64,000 nt of DNA from Planomonospora_B alba (GCF_039534085.1 NZ_BAAAUT010000035.1:19281-83280); one strand, 5' to 3'. Shown: positions 17,716-27,132, numbered from the stretch's first letter. Made by a program: numbers and translations. Notes: a model not told the origin generated them from the sequence alone.

Positions 17716-19269
17716 ATGCTCCCCCGACTCCTCCGCCGGATCACCGTGGCGGCCGCGGCTGCGGCGCTGCTGGCCGGCTGCTCCTCCGGCGGCACGGACA
17801 CGACCGCGGCGCGGCCGGCCGCATCCCCGCCCGCCGTGCCGGCCGCGGCTGCGGACACGGTCCGCTACGCCGCGCCCGGCTCCCCCTCCACCGCCGTGAG
17901 CGACCCGCACGGCCTGCTGCCGGGAGAGAGCGACCTGGTGCGGATGGCCCTCACCTACGACGTGCTGACCCTCCCCGGGCCCGACGGGCGTACGCTGCCC
18001 AGGCTCGCCACCGCCTGGGAACCCGACAGGTCCCTCACCCGCTGGAAGATCACGATCCGCGGCGACGCGAAGTTCTCCGACGGCCGGGCCGTCACGGCGG
18101 CGGACGCGCTGTTCTCCCTGCGGAGGATGGGCGAGAAGGCCGCGGAGAACTTCGGCCGGATGGAGATGTTCGACCTGGACGCCTCCAAGGTGCTCGGCGA
18201 CACCACCTTCGAGCTGGTCACCAGGAAGCCCTACGCCGAGGTCGGCAAGGCCCTGGAGGGCGCGACCTTCGTCGTTCCCGAAGGCAGCACCGATTTCACC
18301 AGGCCCGTCCCCGGCTCCGGGCCGTTCCGCCCCGCCGGCGGCGACGCGCAGGCGGCGGTGTTCGAGCGCAACGACGACTGGTGGGGGCCGACGCCGCCGA
18401 GCCGCCGCATCGAGGTCCGGGCGGTCCCCGACCCCCAGGCGCGAGGTGAGGCGCTGCTGTCCGGCCAGGTGGATCTGGCCGCGGCGGTACCGGCCGCGCT
18501 GGTGAGGCAGCACGCCGGCAACCCTTCGGTGAAGCTGGTCCGCAGGCCGGGAGCGACCCTCTACCCGCTGGTCATGCGGACCGACACCGAGCCCTTCGAC
18601 GACCGGCGCGTCCGGGAGGCGGTACGGCTGACACTCGACCGCGAGCAGCTGCTGCAGGTCACCTTCCTCGGGTTCGGCGAGGTGGGCAACGACCTGCTCA
18701 CCCCCAAGGACCCCACCAGCCCCGCCGGGCTGCCGCAACGTCCCCGCGACGTCGAGCGCGCCAGGAAGCTGATGGCGGAGGCGGGGTACGCCGGAGGCGT
18801 CGACGTCACTCTCCACAGCACCACCGCCTACCCGGGCATGGACTCCGCGGCGACGCTGATCGCACAGCAGCTGGGTGAGATCGGGATCCGGGCGAAGGTG
18901 AAGCTCGCCCCCGCGGACACCTACTTCTCGACGGTGTGGGGCAAGGAACCGTTCTACCTCGGCTACCTGGGCGGCATCCCCTTCCTCGACGTGGTCCGGG
19001 TCGCTCTGAAGCCCGGTTCCCCGACCAACGAGACGGCCTGGGAGGACGAGACCTGGCACGCCGGCCTGGAGGCGGCCCTGGCCGAGGCGGACGAGGCCGA
19101 GCGCCGCACCCGGCTCGGTGAGCTGCAGGCCCGGCTGCGCGACGAGGGCGGATACGCCGTGTGGGCGCTCAGCGACAGGCTCGACCTGGCCAGGCCCGGT
19201 CTGACGGGGATGCCCGAGGGGATCGGTTTCTCGGCGGGCTTCATCGACCAGGTGGCTCTTGGCGGCTGA
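17716..19269 (+). CDS. Lipoprotein binding protein, peptide/nickel/metallophore ABC importer
   Basis: A 517-residue family-5 extracellular binding protein with a signal peptide and lipobox (LLAGC near residue 22). The family binds peptides, nickel chelates and opine metallophores (OppA, NikA, CntA). It starts 12 bases after the PKS stop behind an AGAAAGG site, inside the Zur-controlled operon and directly ahead of its permeases. That position suggests it captures the metal-loaded product of this cluster, as CntA does for staphylopine. Ligand identity is inference. Confidence 0.85.
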   Translation: MLPRLLRRITVAAAAAALLAGCSSGGTDTTAARPAASPPAVPAAAADTVRYAAPGSPSTAVSDPHGLLPGESDLVRMALTYDVLTLPGPDGRTLPRLATAWEPDRSLTRWKITIRGDAKFSDGRAVTAADALFSLRRMGEKAAENFGRMEMFDLDASKVLGDTTFELVTRKPYAEVGKALEGATFVVPEGSTDFTRPVPGSGPFRPAGGDAQAAVFERNDDWWGPTPPSRRIEVRAVPDPQARGEALLSGQVDLAAAVPAALVRQHAGNPSVKLVRRPGATLYPLVMRTDTEPFDDRRVREAVRLTLDREQLLQVTFLGFGEVGNDLLTPKDPTSPAGLPQRPRDVERARKLMAEAGYAGGVDVTLHSTTAYPGMDSAATLIAQQLGEIGIRAKVKLAPADTYFSTVWGKEPFYLGYLGGIPFLDVVRVALKPGSPTNETAWEDETWHAGLEAALAEADEAERRTRLGELQARLRDEGGYAVWALSDRLDLARPGLTGMPEGIGFSAGFIDQVALGG

Positions 19270-20221
19270 CCGTACGGGACTCGGCGGCGTCCCCCGGCTG
19301 ATCGCACGGGCCGGGGCGCTGCTGGTCTCCTCCTCTGTCGTGATCTTCCTGCTCACCGAGGCGCTGCCGGGGGACGCCGCGGTCGTGCTGGGCGGCGGCC
19401 GGGCCACGGCCGGGCAGCTGGCGCAGCTGCGTGCCACCGCAGGACTGGACCGGCCGCTCGCCGAACGGTACGCGAGCTGGCTCGCCGGGATGCTGTCCGG
19501 CGAGCCGGGGCACTCGCTTCTCACCGGCCGGCCGGTCGCCGAGCTGATCGGCCGGCGGATCCCGGTGACCCTCACGCTGGCCGCGGCCGCGCTGGCGCTC
19601 GCCGTACCGCTCATGGTGGCGCTCGCCTGGTCGGCTGTGCGGGGGCCGCGGCCGCTGCGACCGGTGGTAACCGGGATCGTCGTGGCCGGGGCGGCGCTGC
19701 CCCAGGTCGCGCTGGCGGCGCTCCTGGTGGCGGTGCTCTCCGCAGCGTGGAAACTCCTGCCCCCCGTATCGTTGCTCCCCGCCGGCGAGCCTGCGTGGAG
19801 CCGCCCCGACCTGCTGGTGCTGCCGGTGCTGACCCTCGCCCTGCCCGCCGCCGCCTACGGCGCCGCCCTGCTGGGCGGCGCGGTGGCCGACGCCGTCGCC
19901 CGGCCCTTCGTGCGGGACGCCGAGTTGCGGGGGATGTCCGCGGCGACCGTCGCTCTGCGGTACGTGCTTCCCGTCGTCGCGCCCGCCGTCGCCCGGCTGC
20001 TCGCCGTGGTCGGGGGCGGGCTGCTCGCCGGGACGGCGGTGGTGGAGACGCTCTTCGGCCTGGCCGGGCTGGGCGAGTTGCTGGTCTCGGCGATCGGCGG
20101 CCGGGACCTGCCCGTGGTGCAGGCCGTCGCCCTGCTCGCGGCGGCCGTGGTCGGAGCGGGTCTGATGGCCGCCGACACCGTGGCCTGGGCCGTTGACCCC
20201 CGAAGCGGGGCGGTCCGGTGA
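19259..20221 (+). CDS. ABC importer permease, DppB/OppB type
   Basis: A 320-residue inner-membrane permease with about six transmembrane helices and the DppB-type N-terminal pattern (LPGDAAVVLGG, then GLDRPLAERYASWLAG). The TTG start at 19259 overlaps the end of the binding-protein gene, and its own stop overlaps the next permease. First permease of the Zur-controlled importer. Confidence 0.85.
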   Translation: MAADRTGLGGVPRLIARAGALLVSSSVVIFLLTEALPGDAAVVLGGGRATAGQLAQLRATAGLDRPLAERYASWLAGMLSGEPGHSLLTGRPVAELIGRRIPVTLTLAAAALALAVPLMVALAWSAVRGPRPLRPVVTGIVVAGAALPQVALAALLVAVLSAAWKLLPPVSLLPAGEPAWSRPDLLVLPVLTLALPAAAYGAALLGGAVADAVARPFVRDAELRGMSAATVALRYVLPVVAPAVARLLAVVGGGLLAGTAVVETLFGLAGLGELLVSAIGGRDLPVVQAVALLAAAVVGAGLMAADTVAWAVDPRSGAVR

Positions 20222-20997
20222 GGGCCTCCCTTGTGCTCGCGACCGTGGCCGCCACCGCCGTACTGGCGATCGTCCTGGGCGGGGAGGCGCTGGCGGGACG
20301 TGACCCGATCCGTACCGTGGCGGCGCCGTGGGCGGCTCCGGGGCCCGGCCTGCCGCTGGGCGCCGACGCTCTGGGCCGCGACATCCTGGCCAGGGTGCTG
20401 GCCGGCGGCCGCGATCTGGCCCTGGTCTCCTTGGCCGCGGCCGGTTCCGCCTGCGCTCTGGGAGTGGCGGGCGGGCTGTGGGCGGGGTGGAGCCGGAGCC
20501 GCGCCGCCCGCGCGGCCGTGGCGCTGTCGGATCTGCTGCTGGTGCTGCCCCTGCTCCTGGTGGCGATGCTGGCGGTGGTGGTGCTGCCCGGCCCGCCGGC
20601 GGTCATCGCCGGGACGGTGCTCGGTGGTGCCCCGCTGACCCTGCGGGTGGTGGCCGACGCCACCGCCCAGGCCCGGCATGCGGGTTATGTCGAAGCGGCG
20701 CTGTCCAGAGGCGAGCGCGGACTGTCCGTCCTGTTCAGAGAGGTGCTCCCCGCGCACGCCGGATTGATCGGCGCTGATCTCGGCCAGCGGATGGTGCTCG
20801 CCGTGCAGCTGACCGCCGCGCTGAACGTCCTCGGTTTCGGTCCACCGCCACCGGCGCCGGACTGGGCGGCGATGCTCCGGGAGAACCTGCCGGGAGCCGG
20901 TCTCAATCCGGCCGCGCTGCTCGCCCCCGCCGCGGCGCTGGCTCTGCTGGCCGGTGCCGTGGCAGGGCTCTCCCATGTTCTGGCGGGACGCTCATGA
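20218..20997 (+). CDS. ABC importer permease, DppC/OppC type
   Basis: A 259-residue partner permease. LGADALGRDILARVLAGGR near residue 44 is the standard DppC block, followed by five or six membrane helices and the coupling-helix region around ALSRGERGLSVLF. It starts with GTG overlapping the previous stop (GTGA) and overlaps the next gene by four bases (ATGA), so the transport genes are translationally coupled. Confidence 0.85.
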   Translation: MRASLVLATVAATAVLAIVLGGEALAGRDPIRTVAAPWAAPGPGLPLGADALGRDILARVLAGGRDLALVSLAAAGSACALGVAGGLWAGWSRSRAARAAVALSDLLLVLPLLLVAMLAVVVLPGPPAVIAGTVLGGAPLTLRVVADATAQARHAGYVEAALSRGERGLSVLFREVLPAHAGLIGADLGQRMVLAVQLTAALNVLGFGPPPPAPDWAAMLRENLPGAGLNPAALLAPAAALALLAGAVAGLSHVLAGRS

Positions 20998-22403
20998 GCG
21001 GGCTGACCGTGAGCGGGCTGACCGTCACGGGCCGGACCGGGGCCGCCGTCATCGGTGATGTCGACCTGAGCGTCGCGCGCGGCGAGGTGCTCGCCCTGGT
21101 GGGCCCCTCCGGCGCGGGCAAGACGACGCTCCTGCGGGCCGTCCTGGGCGAGCTCCCGCCCGGCCTGGTGCGGGCCGCCGGCCGCGTCGAATGGGACGGC
21201 GCGCCGCTGCGCGCCACGCGGCGCTGGCGTCGCCGGCACGTCGGCTACCTCGGTCAGGACCCCGCCTCCGCCCTGCATCCGCTGCTGACCGCGCGGGCCG
21301 CCGTGCTCGAACCCCTGCGGGCGGCCGGGACGCCCCGCGCCGGACGGCCGGCGTGTGCCGAACGGGCGCTCACCGAGGTCGGGCTGGATCCGGCGGAGTT
21401 CGCGGGCCGCCTGCCGCACCAGCTCTCCGGCGGCCAGGCGCAACGGGTCGCCCTGGCCAGGGCGCTCGCCGCGGATCCCGATCTGCTCGTCCTCGACGAA
21501 CCCACCAGTGCGCTCGACCCCGCGGCGCTGGAGACCGCCGTCGCCCTGATACGCCGCCGCCGGGCGGAGGGCCGTTCGGTGACACTGGTCGTCTCACACG
21601 ACGACTCCGTGGTGGCCGGGCTGCTCGACCGGGTCGTGCGGCTGGGCGCGACCCGGTCGGCGACGCGCCCCGCCGCCCCGCGCGGCGCGGCCCGGATGCG
21701 GCCGGCCGGCGCGGTGCTGACGGTGCGCGGCCTGAGCCTCGACCGGCCGGACGGCGCGCCGCTGCTCGGCGGGGTCGACGTCACGATCGCACCCGGCGAG
21801 TTCGTCGCCGTGCTCGGCCCCTCCGGGTGCGGCAAGAGCACGCTCCTGCGGGCCCTCGCCGGGCTCCACCCGGTACGGGCGGGCAGCGCCGTGCTGCTGG
21901 GCGAACCCCTGCCCTGGCCGGTGCGGGACAGGAACGCCCGCGCCCTGCGCGCGCTGGCCCTGGTCGCGCAGGATCCGCTGGCCGCGCTCAACCCGGCGCG
22001 CCCGGTCGCGGCCGCGTTACGGCGTCCCCTGCGCCTGCTCGGCGGACTCGGCCGCGCGGCGGTCACCGCCGAGGTGAACCGCCTGCTGGCCGCCGTGGGG
22101 CTGCCCGCCGAGACGGCACGCCGCTACCCCGCGGCCCTGTCCGGCGGACAGCGGCAGCGGGTCGCGCTGGCCAGGGCACTGGCGGCCGGTCCGGTACTGC
22201 TGCTGGCCGACGAGATCACCACCGCCCTCGACGCCGAGACCGCCGAGCAGGTGCTCGACCTGCTCGACGGGCTGCGCCGTGACACGGCGCTGGCCGTCCT
22301 GGCGGTCACCCACGACAAGACGGTGGCCGCCCGGGCCGACCGCGTCCTGCGGATCGACCGCCCCATGATCGATGATCGGAGGAAGACCACCGATGTCCAG
22401 TGA
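20994..22403 (+). CDS. Fused double ATPase (DppD-DppF) of the importer
   Basis: A 469-residue protein carrying two ABC ATPase domains in tandem, each with Walker A (GPSGAGKTT, GPSGCGKST), an LSGGQ signature (LSGGQAQRV, LSGGQRQRV) and Walker B (LVLDEPT, LLADEIT). Peptide/nickel importers normally use two separate ATPases; here they are fused into one chain that can energise the two adjacent permeases. The stop overlaps the next gene. Confidence 0.88.
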   Translation: MSGLTVSGLTVTGRTGAAVIGDVDLSVARGEVLALVGPSGAGKTTLLRAVLGELPPGLVRAAGRVEWDGAPLRATRRWRRRHVGYLGQDPASALHPLLTARAAVLEPLRAAGTPRAGRPACAERALTEVGLDPAEFAGRLPHQLSGGQAQRVALARALAADPDLLVLDEPTSALDPAALETAVALIRRRRAEGRSVTLVVSHDDSVVAGLLDRVVRLGATRSATRPAAPRGAARMRPAGAVLTVRGLSLDRPDGAPLLGGVDVTIAPGEFVAVLGPSGCGKSTLLRALAGLHPVRAGSAVLLGEPLPWPVRDRNARALRALALVAQDPLAALNPARPVAAALRRPLRLLGGLGRAAVTAEVNRLLAAVGLPAETARRYPAALSGGQRQRVALARALAAGPVLLLADEITTALDAETAEQVLDLLDGLRRDTALAVLAVTHDKTVAARADRVLRIDRPMIDDRRKTTDVQ

Positions 22404-24852
22404 ACAGATCGAGCAGACGCTGCTCGCCCACCCGTGGATCACCCGGGTGGACCGCGGCGGCACCGTCGTCACGGCCTGCCCCCGGGCCGTGACCGTGCAG
22501 CGTGGATCCGCGGGACCGCCCGTCCTGGGCGATCTCGTGGCCGAACACCTGGAGCACTGGGGCGAGGTCTACGACTGGACCTACCGCTCCGGTCAGGACG
22601 CGCAGGATCCCCTGCTCGACCTGTCGGGCTGGCGGGCGACCGACACCGGCGCCCCACTGCCCGCCGAGCACATGACCGAATGGGTGGACCGCACGACAGA
22701 GCTCGTCCTGCGCACCCGGCCACGCCGTCTGCTGGAGCTGGGCTGCGGTACCGGCATGCTGCTGCACCGCCTGCACCCGCACCTCGACGGCTACGTCGGC
22801 ACCGACATCGCCGAACACGTCGTCGAACGGCTGTCCGGCCTCGGCCTGCCCGGCGTGCGCGTGGTACGGGCCGCCGCCCACGAGACGAGCGGCCCGGTCG
22901 TGCGCGAGGCGCTCGGCGAGCGGCCGGACTGCGTGCTGCTCAACTCGGTGACCCAGTGCTTCCCCACCGTGGAGTACCTGGCAGCCGTGCTGCACGACGC
23001 GATCCGGCTCGTCACGCCGGGAGGGACGGTGATCGTCGGGGACGTCCGCCACTCCGGTCTGCTCGACGCCCACTGCCGGTGGCTGGAACAGGTGGCCGAT
23101 CCCGGAGTCACCGGACCGGAGCTGACCGCCCGCGCGCGGCGACGCGCGGCGGCCGACACCGAACTGCTGCTGGACCCCGCCACCCTGGCCGCCGTCGCCG
23201 CGAGCTCGGGCAGGCGGGTCACGGTGAGCCTGTTCGCCAAGACGCTGACCGCCGACAGCGAGCTGACCCGCTACAGGTTCGACGCCGTCCTGCACGTCGA
23301 ACCCGCGGACGTGCCCGAGCCCGCCGTGCACGAGTGGGACCGCCTCGGCGCCGATCCGCTCGCCGGGCTCACCGGTCTGCTGACCGGACCCGTCCGCGTG
23401 CGCGGCATCCCCAACCGGCTGCTGCTCGGCTCCGAGGTCCGGCACGCGACCACCGGAGCCGAACTCCGTGCCGCACTCGCCGGCCATGACGCCGCTGTCC
23501 TGATCGATCCGGACGATCCGACCCTGCTCCAGGTCGCCGCGCCCGCCGCGGTGGCCGCGACCCCGCTCGACGCCCTGGCCGGCGTGAGCCGCCCGCACGA
23601 GCCGCTCGGCGCGTTCGCCAGGACCCGGCTGGTGGAGGAGGCCCGCCGTACCCTGCGGAAAGCAGGACTGCCGGTGCCCGCCGAGATGACCGCGCTGCTG
23701 CCGAGCGGGCCGGGCCACGATGCCGTCACCCTCGCCCGGGACTCCGCGAACGCCGACCGGGCCGGCATGCTCGCCCTCGACGGCACGACCACCCTGGACG
23801 GGATCCCCGCCGCGGTCGCCGCGTTCGACGAGATCGCGCTGCAGGCGCTGAGCCGTCTGATGGCCGGGACGTTCGGCGGCCGGCATCCCGCCGAAGAGGT
23901 CCTGGCCGGGCTGGGGGTGGCGCCACGGCACGCATGGATCGTGCGCAGGTGGTTGCACGTCCTGCACGCCGAGGGGCGTGCCGAGCGTGACCCGGACGGG
24001 CGCTACCGGTTCCCGCAGGTCGCGGACCGCCCCGAGCTGGACCCGTCCGGCCCGCTCCTGGAGCAGGCGTGCGCCACGCTGGGCTATCCGGCTCAGATGA
24101 CGACGTTCTTCCGCGAGGCGCTCACCCTGCTGCCGGAGCTGCTGCGCGACGAGATCCCGGCCCAGGCGCTGCTCTTCCCCGACGGGGACCTGCTCACCTC
24201 ACTGAGCAAGGACCACGACAACGTGAGCAACGCCTACCTGAACGCCGCCTTCGGATCCGTGCTGCGGCAGGCCGCCCGGACCCGTGCGGTACCGCTGCGC
24301 GTGGTCGAGCTGGGCGCGGGGGCCGGAGGCAGCACCGCCGCCGCTCTGCACGGGCTGGCCGGGGCGGAGGCGGACTACCTGTTCACCGACGTGTCCCGGT
24401 TCTTCACCATGGCCGCGCAGGACCGCTTCGGTGACCGGCTCCGCTACGGACTCCTGGACATCGACGCCGATCTGGTGGCACAGGGCGCGCCGCGAGGCGG
24501 TGCGGACGTGGTACTCGCGGCGAACGTCCTGCACTGCGCCCGGAACGTCGGGCGGTCGCTGCGGTGGATCCGGGAGCTGCTGGCGCCCGGCGGGCTGCTG
24601 ATCGTGACCGAGGCGGTACGGGAGCACTACCTGGTGCTGGCGACCATGCAGTTCCTGCTCTCACCCCGGGAAGGCTCGCCGGGTCTCGGCAGCGGCGACA
24701 GGCGCGGCGGCACCGGCCGGGTCTTCCTCACGGGCAGGCAGCTGCCCGCCGAACTGGCGGAGGCGGGGTTCCGCGTGCTGCTCGAACTGCCGGGCGCGCA
24801 GTCGCCGCTGGCGGCACCGGCGCAGCATCTGTTCGTGGCCACCGGTATCTGA
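22393..24852 (+). CDS. Didomain methyltransferase with stranded A-domain flanks
   Basis: An 819-residue protein with two SAM-binding domains. The first (LELGCGTG, 114-121) has the WGEVYDWTY and DLSGWRATDTG blocks of methyltransferases inserted in NRPS adenylation domains. The residues before it (HPWITRVD, VVTACP) and after it resemble the C-terminal subdomain of an A domain, as if this were the rear half of an A-MT domain cut loose. The second (ELGAGAGG, about 639-646) resembles the enzyme at 5971-7113. It probably supplies methylations that yersiniabactin synthetase performs in cis. The ATG at 22393 has GGAGGA eight bases upstream and overlaps the ATPase gene by 11 bases. It is the last gene of the rightward operon. 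Confidence 0.75.
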   Translation: MSSEQIEQTLLAHPWITRVDRGGTVVTACPRAVTVQRGSAGPPVLGDLVAEHLEHWGEVYDWTYRSGQDAQDPLLDLSGWRATDTGAPLPAEHMTEWVDRTTELVLRTRPRRLLELGCGTGMLLHRLHPHLDGYVGTDIAEHVVERLSGLGLPGVRVVRAAAHETSGPVVREALGERPDCVLLNSVTQCFPTVEYLAAVLHDAIRLVTPGGTVIVGDVRHSGLLDAHCRWLEQVADPGVTGPELTARARRRAAADTELLLDPATLAAVAASSGRRVTVSLFAKTLTADSELTRYRFDAVLHVEPADVPEPAVHEWDRLGADPLAGLTGLLTGPVRVRGIPNRLLLGSEVRHATTGAELRAALAGHDAAVLIDPDDPTLLQVAAPAAVAATPLDALAGVSRPHEPLGAFARTRLVEEARRTLRKAGLPVPAEMTALLPSGPGHDAVTLARDSANADRAGMLALDGTTTLDGIPAAVAAFDEIALQALSRLMAGTFGGRHPAEEVLAGLGVAPRHAWIVRRWLHVLHAEGRAERDPDGRYRFPQVADRPELDPSGPLLEQACATLGYPAQMTTFFREALTLLPELLRDEIPAQALLFPDGDLLTSLSKDHDNVSNAYLNAAFGSVLRQAARTRAVPLRVVELGAGAGGSTAAALHGLAGAEADYLFTDVSRFFTMAAQDRFGDRLRYGLLDIDADLVAQGAPRGGADVVLAANVLHCARNVGRSLRWIRELLAPGGLLIVTEAVREHYLVLATMQFLLSPREGSPGLGSGDRRGGTGRVFLTGRQLPAELAEAGFRVLLELPGAQSPLAAPAQHLFVATGI

Positions 24853-24858
24853 GCCCGT

Positions 24859-24901
24859 CCGGTGCGGCGGAGGCGCGGCGGCCGCGCCTCCGCCGCACCG
24901 G
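24859..24901. terminator. Bidirectional hairpin between convergent operons
   Basis: Perfect 21-bp arms (24859-24879 and 24881-24901) are separated by one base, so the practical loop is a few bases wide. It ends the 17-kb rightward operon and the convergent leftward oxidoreductase gene. There is no long T-run, as is usual for actinomycete terminators. Confidence 0.7.
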
Positions 24902-24904
24902 GGC

Positions 24905-25834
24905 TCACCCCGCGGTGAGATCGACCGGAAGTCCGGCGCGGAACAGCTCCTGCTCCAGCCAGACCGCCGCGCGCACCCCGTCGGCCGCGCTCGGGCCCAC
25001 CAGGGTCACCGGTTCCGGCACGGCTTCGAGGTGGGCGAGGTCACCGGCCGCATAGACGCCCGCGACAGTGGTCCGGCCGTACTCGTCGACCTTGACGCAG
25101 CCGTCGGGCAGCAGCTCGCACCCGAGCTGGACCGCCAGGTCGTTGTTGGGACGGGTGGGCGCGCGGTGGTAGACCGCCTGCCGTTCCAGGACCGTGCCGT
25201 CGGCGAACCGGAGGGTGAGCGCGTCGAGCTCCCCTTCGATCGCGGCCACGGGTGTCTCGATCACCGGTATGTTCCCCGCCTTGAGCACCGCGGCCACCGG
25301 CTCGGGCAGGGCGCCGGGTCCGTGCGTGCACAGGACGACGTCCGTGCTGTACCGGTCGGCCACGTAGGCGGCGAGCATCGCCTCGAAACCGTTGCCGATG
25401 ACCGCCAGGACCTTGCCGTCGGTCTCGTAGCCGTGGCAGAACGGGCAGTGGAAGACGCTCCTGCCCCACCGCTCGGCCAGGCCCGGGATGTCGAACGGCA
25501 CGTCCACCTGGCCGCTCGCCAGCACGAGCCGGGCGGCCTCCGCGCTCCTGCCGTCCTCCAGCTCGACGGTGAAGGCACCGGACCGGCCGCCCGCCGTGCT
25601 CGCGCGCCCCTGCCAGAACTCCACCGTCGGATAGGCGGCAAGCTCGGCGCGGCCGTCGGCCAGCAGCCGGGCCGGCGAGCCGCCGTCGCGTCCCAGGTAC
25701 ATGTGCATCTCCGCGGCCGGCGCGTTGCGCGGGCGACCGGCGTCGACCACCAGGACCCTGCGGCGCTGCCGCCCGAGCACCAGAGCCGCGCTCAACCCGG
25801 CGGGGCCGCCGCCGGCCACGACCACCTCATACAT
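24905..25834 (-). CDS. Thioredoxin-reductase-like FAD dithiol oxidoreductase
   Basis: A 309-residue flavoprotein with an N-terminal FAD motif (GGGPAG, 8-13), a second nucleotide motif (GNGFEA) and the redox pair CPFC followed by HGYE, the arrangement of thioredoxin-reductase-like small-molecule dithiol enzymes such as GliT and HlmI. The start overlaps the methyltransferase stop by eight bases, and the pair sits behind a Zur box. It may keep thiol or thiazolidine intermediates in the correct redox state, or reduce an intracellular disulfide. Its substrate is unknown. Confidence 0.75.
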   Translation of the reverse strand: MYEVVVAGGGPAGLSAALVLGRQRRRVLVVDAGRPRNAPAAEMHMYLGRDGGSPARLLADGRAELAAYPTVEFWQGRASTAGGRSGAFTVELEDGRSAEAARLVLASGQVDVPFDIPGLAERWGRSVFHCPFCHGYETDGKVLAVIGNGFEAMLAAYVADRYSTDVVLCTHGPGALPEPVAAVLKAGNIPVIETPVAAIEGELDALTLRFADGTVLERQAVYHRAPTRPNNDLAVQLGCELLPDGCVKVDEYGRTTVAGVYAAGDLAHLEAVPEPVTLVGPSAADGVRAAVWLEQELFRAGLPVDLTAG

Positions 25835-26546
25835 GCGTGTCCTCCTCGACGACGTACATTCCGAGATCTCCCGGGCCGACGGGGGTCAGCCCCAGGCCGC
25901 GCCCGCCGAGCTCCTCGCGCAGCGCGCGCTCGCCGAGCACCCGCCAGGCGTAGTCCGCCTCGACCTCGCGGACGAGCCGCTCCTCCTCGTAGACCCGGTA
26001 GGCCATGTGCCAGGTGACGCTGTCAGGGCCCGCGGGCTCGGCCCTGCCCCACCCCTCGTACCGGTGCCGGCCCAGCCGCAGGCCGGCGAAGCGGGACATC
26101 GGCACCTCGACAGGCTCGGCGGGAGGCTGCAGGTTCAGCACCACCCGGCCGCCGGACGCCGGCAGCTCCCACAGCCGGTGCCGCTCTGCGGGGGTGAGAT
26201 GGCCGATGACGTTCATCGCGACCACTCCCCCGACCCTGGGCGGGAGCGCGGCCTGCAGCAGGCCGTCGGGCAGCACGGTCACCCGGTCGCGCAGCCCGGG
26301 GCGTTCGAACATGCGGGCCGTCAGCACCGACCGGAGCGCGGGAGACGGCTCGATGGCGATGATCTCGGCGTCCGGCAGCGCGTCGGCGATCACCAGGGTG
26401 CCCAGCCCGCCGCCCGCGCCGAGATCGACGACCGGGCCGGGGCCGAACGCCCGCAGCGCCTCCGCCAGCACGGGGCCGAGGGCGTCCCAGTGCGGGGCCA
26501 TCATGACGTCGACGAACTCGGCCGACCTTTCGTAGGGATCAGTCAC
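25827..26546 (-). CDS. Class I SAM methyltransferase in a Zur-controlled pair
   Basis: A 239-residue methyltransferase with motif I VVDLGAGGGLGT (about 40-51), an acidic IAIEPS strand end and no extra domains. The GTG at 26546 follows an AGGACGGG ribosome-binding site, and the Zur box at 26567-26581 lies about 20 bp upstream. It is co-transcribed with the flavoprotein. A tailoring role on the metallophore is plausible from regulation only. Confidence 0.7.
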   Translation of the reverse strand: MTDPYERSAEFVDVMMAPHWDALGPVLAEALRAFGPGPVVDLGAGGGLGTLVIADALPDAEIIAIEPSPALRSVLTARMFERPGLRDRVTVLPDGLLQAALPPRVGGVVAMNVIGHLTPAERHRLWELPASGGRVVLNLQPPAEPVEVPMSRFAGLRLGRHRYEGWGRAEPAGPDSVTWHMAYRVYEEERLVREVEADYAWRVLGERALREELGGRGLGLTPVGPGDLGMYVVEEDTHV

Positions 26547-26566
26547 TCGCCCGTCCTAATTGAGTT

Positions 26567-26581
26567 TGATAATGGTTTCTA
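26567..26581. promoter_or_regulatory. Zur box upstream of the methyltransferase/flavoprotein pair
   Basis: TGATAATGGTTTCTA matches the palindrome well except in the last triplet (CTA for TCA). It sits 20 bp upstream of the GTG at 26546, where a repressor would overlap the promoter. Confidence 0.7.
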
Positions 26582-26698
26582 TTTTCGATGCGCTTCGAGC
26601 GCAGCGTCAAGGGAGGCCCCTGGCGAGGAGGCGCCGCCGCGCCGAACCGCCGAACCGCCGGTCCGGCACGCCGGACGTGCGGCGCCCGGGCCGATGGC

Positions 26699-27088
26699 TC
26701 ACCCCGCCAGGCAGTCCGGGCAGGTCCCGTGGATCTCCTCGATCCGGAAACCGTCCGCCAGGACGGTCTCCAGAGCGGATGCCGCGGCCTCGGTGACCGC
26801 TCCGCAGGCACGGCACACCACATGGCAGTGCTCGTCCTCGCCGCAGATCCGGTAGGCGGTCTCGCCGCCTCGCTCGAAGGCGTGCACGAGACCGGCCCGG
26901 GCCAGGGCGGCGAGCGTGCGGTAGACGGTCGTCAGGCCGACGCGGTCGCCGCGGGAGTGCAGGTGGGCGTGGATCTCCCCGGCACTCCAGGGCTCCCGCC
27001 GCGCCCGCAGGCAGCGCAGCACCAGCAACCGGCTGCCGGTCGCGATCATCCCCCGCGACCGGAGGTCGCGGGCGTCCCGGTGGTCCAT
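26699..27088 (-). CDS. zur: Zur, zinc uptake regulator (Fur family)
   Basis: A 129-residue Fur-family repressor: winged helix in residues 15-75 (TTVYRTLAALARAGLV as recognition region) and a C-terminal dimerisation domain with a structural Cys4 zinc site (C92-x2-C95 and C123-x2-C126). C82 with H87, C88 and H89 probably forms the sensing site. Assignment as Zur rather than Fur or Nur rests on context: it is flanked by zinc-free ribosomal protein genes and by TGA(A/T)AA-type palindromes. It follows rpsR in the cobW-rpsR-zur direction with a 44-bp gap and no box of its own, so the boxes at 28569-28589 probably give autoregulation. Confidence 0.88.
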   Translation of the reverse strand: MDHRDARDLRSRGMIATGSRLLVLRCLRARREPWSAGEIHAHLHSRGDRVGLTTVYRTLAALARAGLVHAFERGGETAYRICGEDEHCHVVCRACGAVTEAAASALETVLADGFRIEEIHGTCPDCLAG

Positions 27089-27132
27089 CGATCACCCCTG
27101 TGCGGACGGCGGCGGAGGCGGGAGAGACGGTG

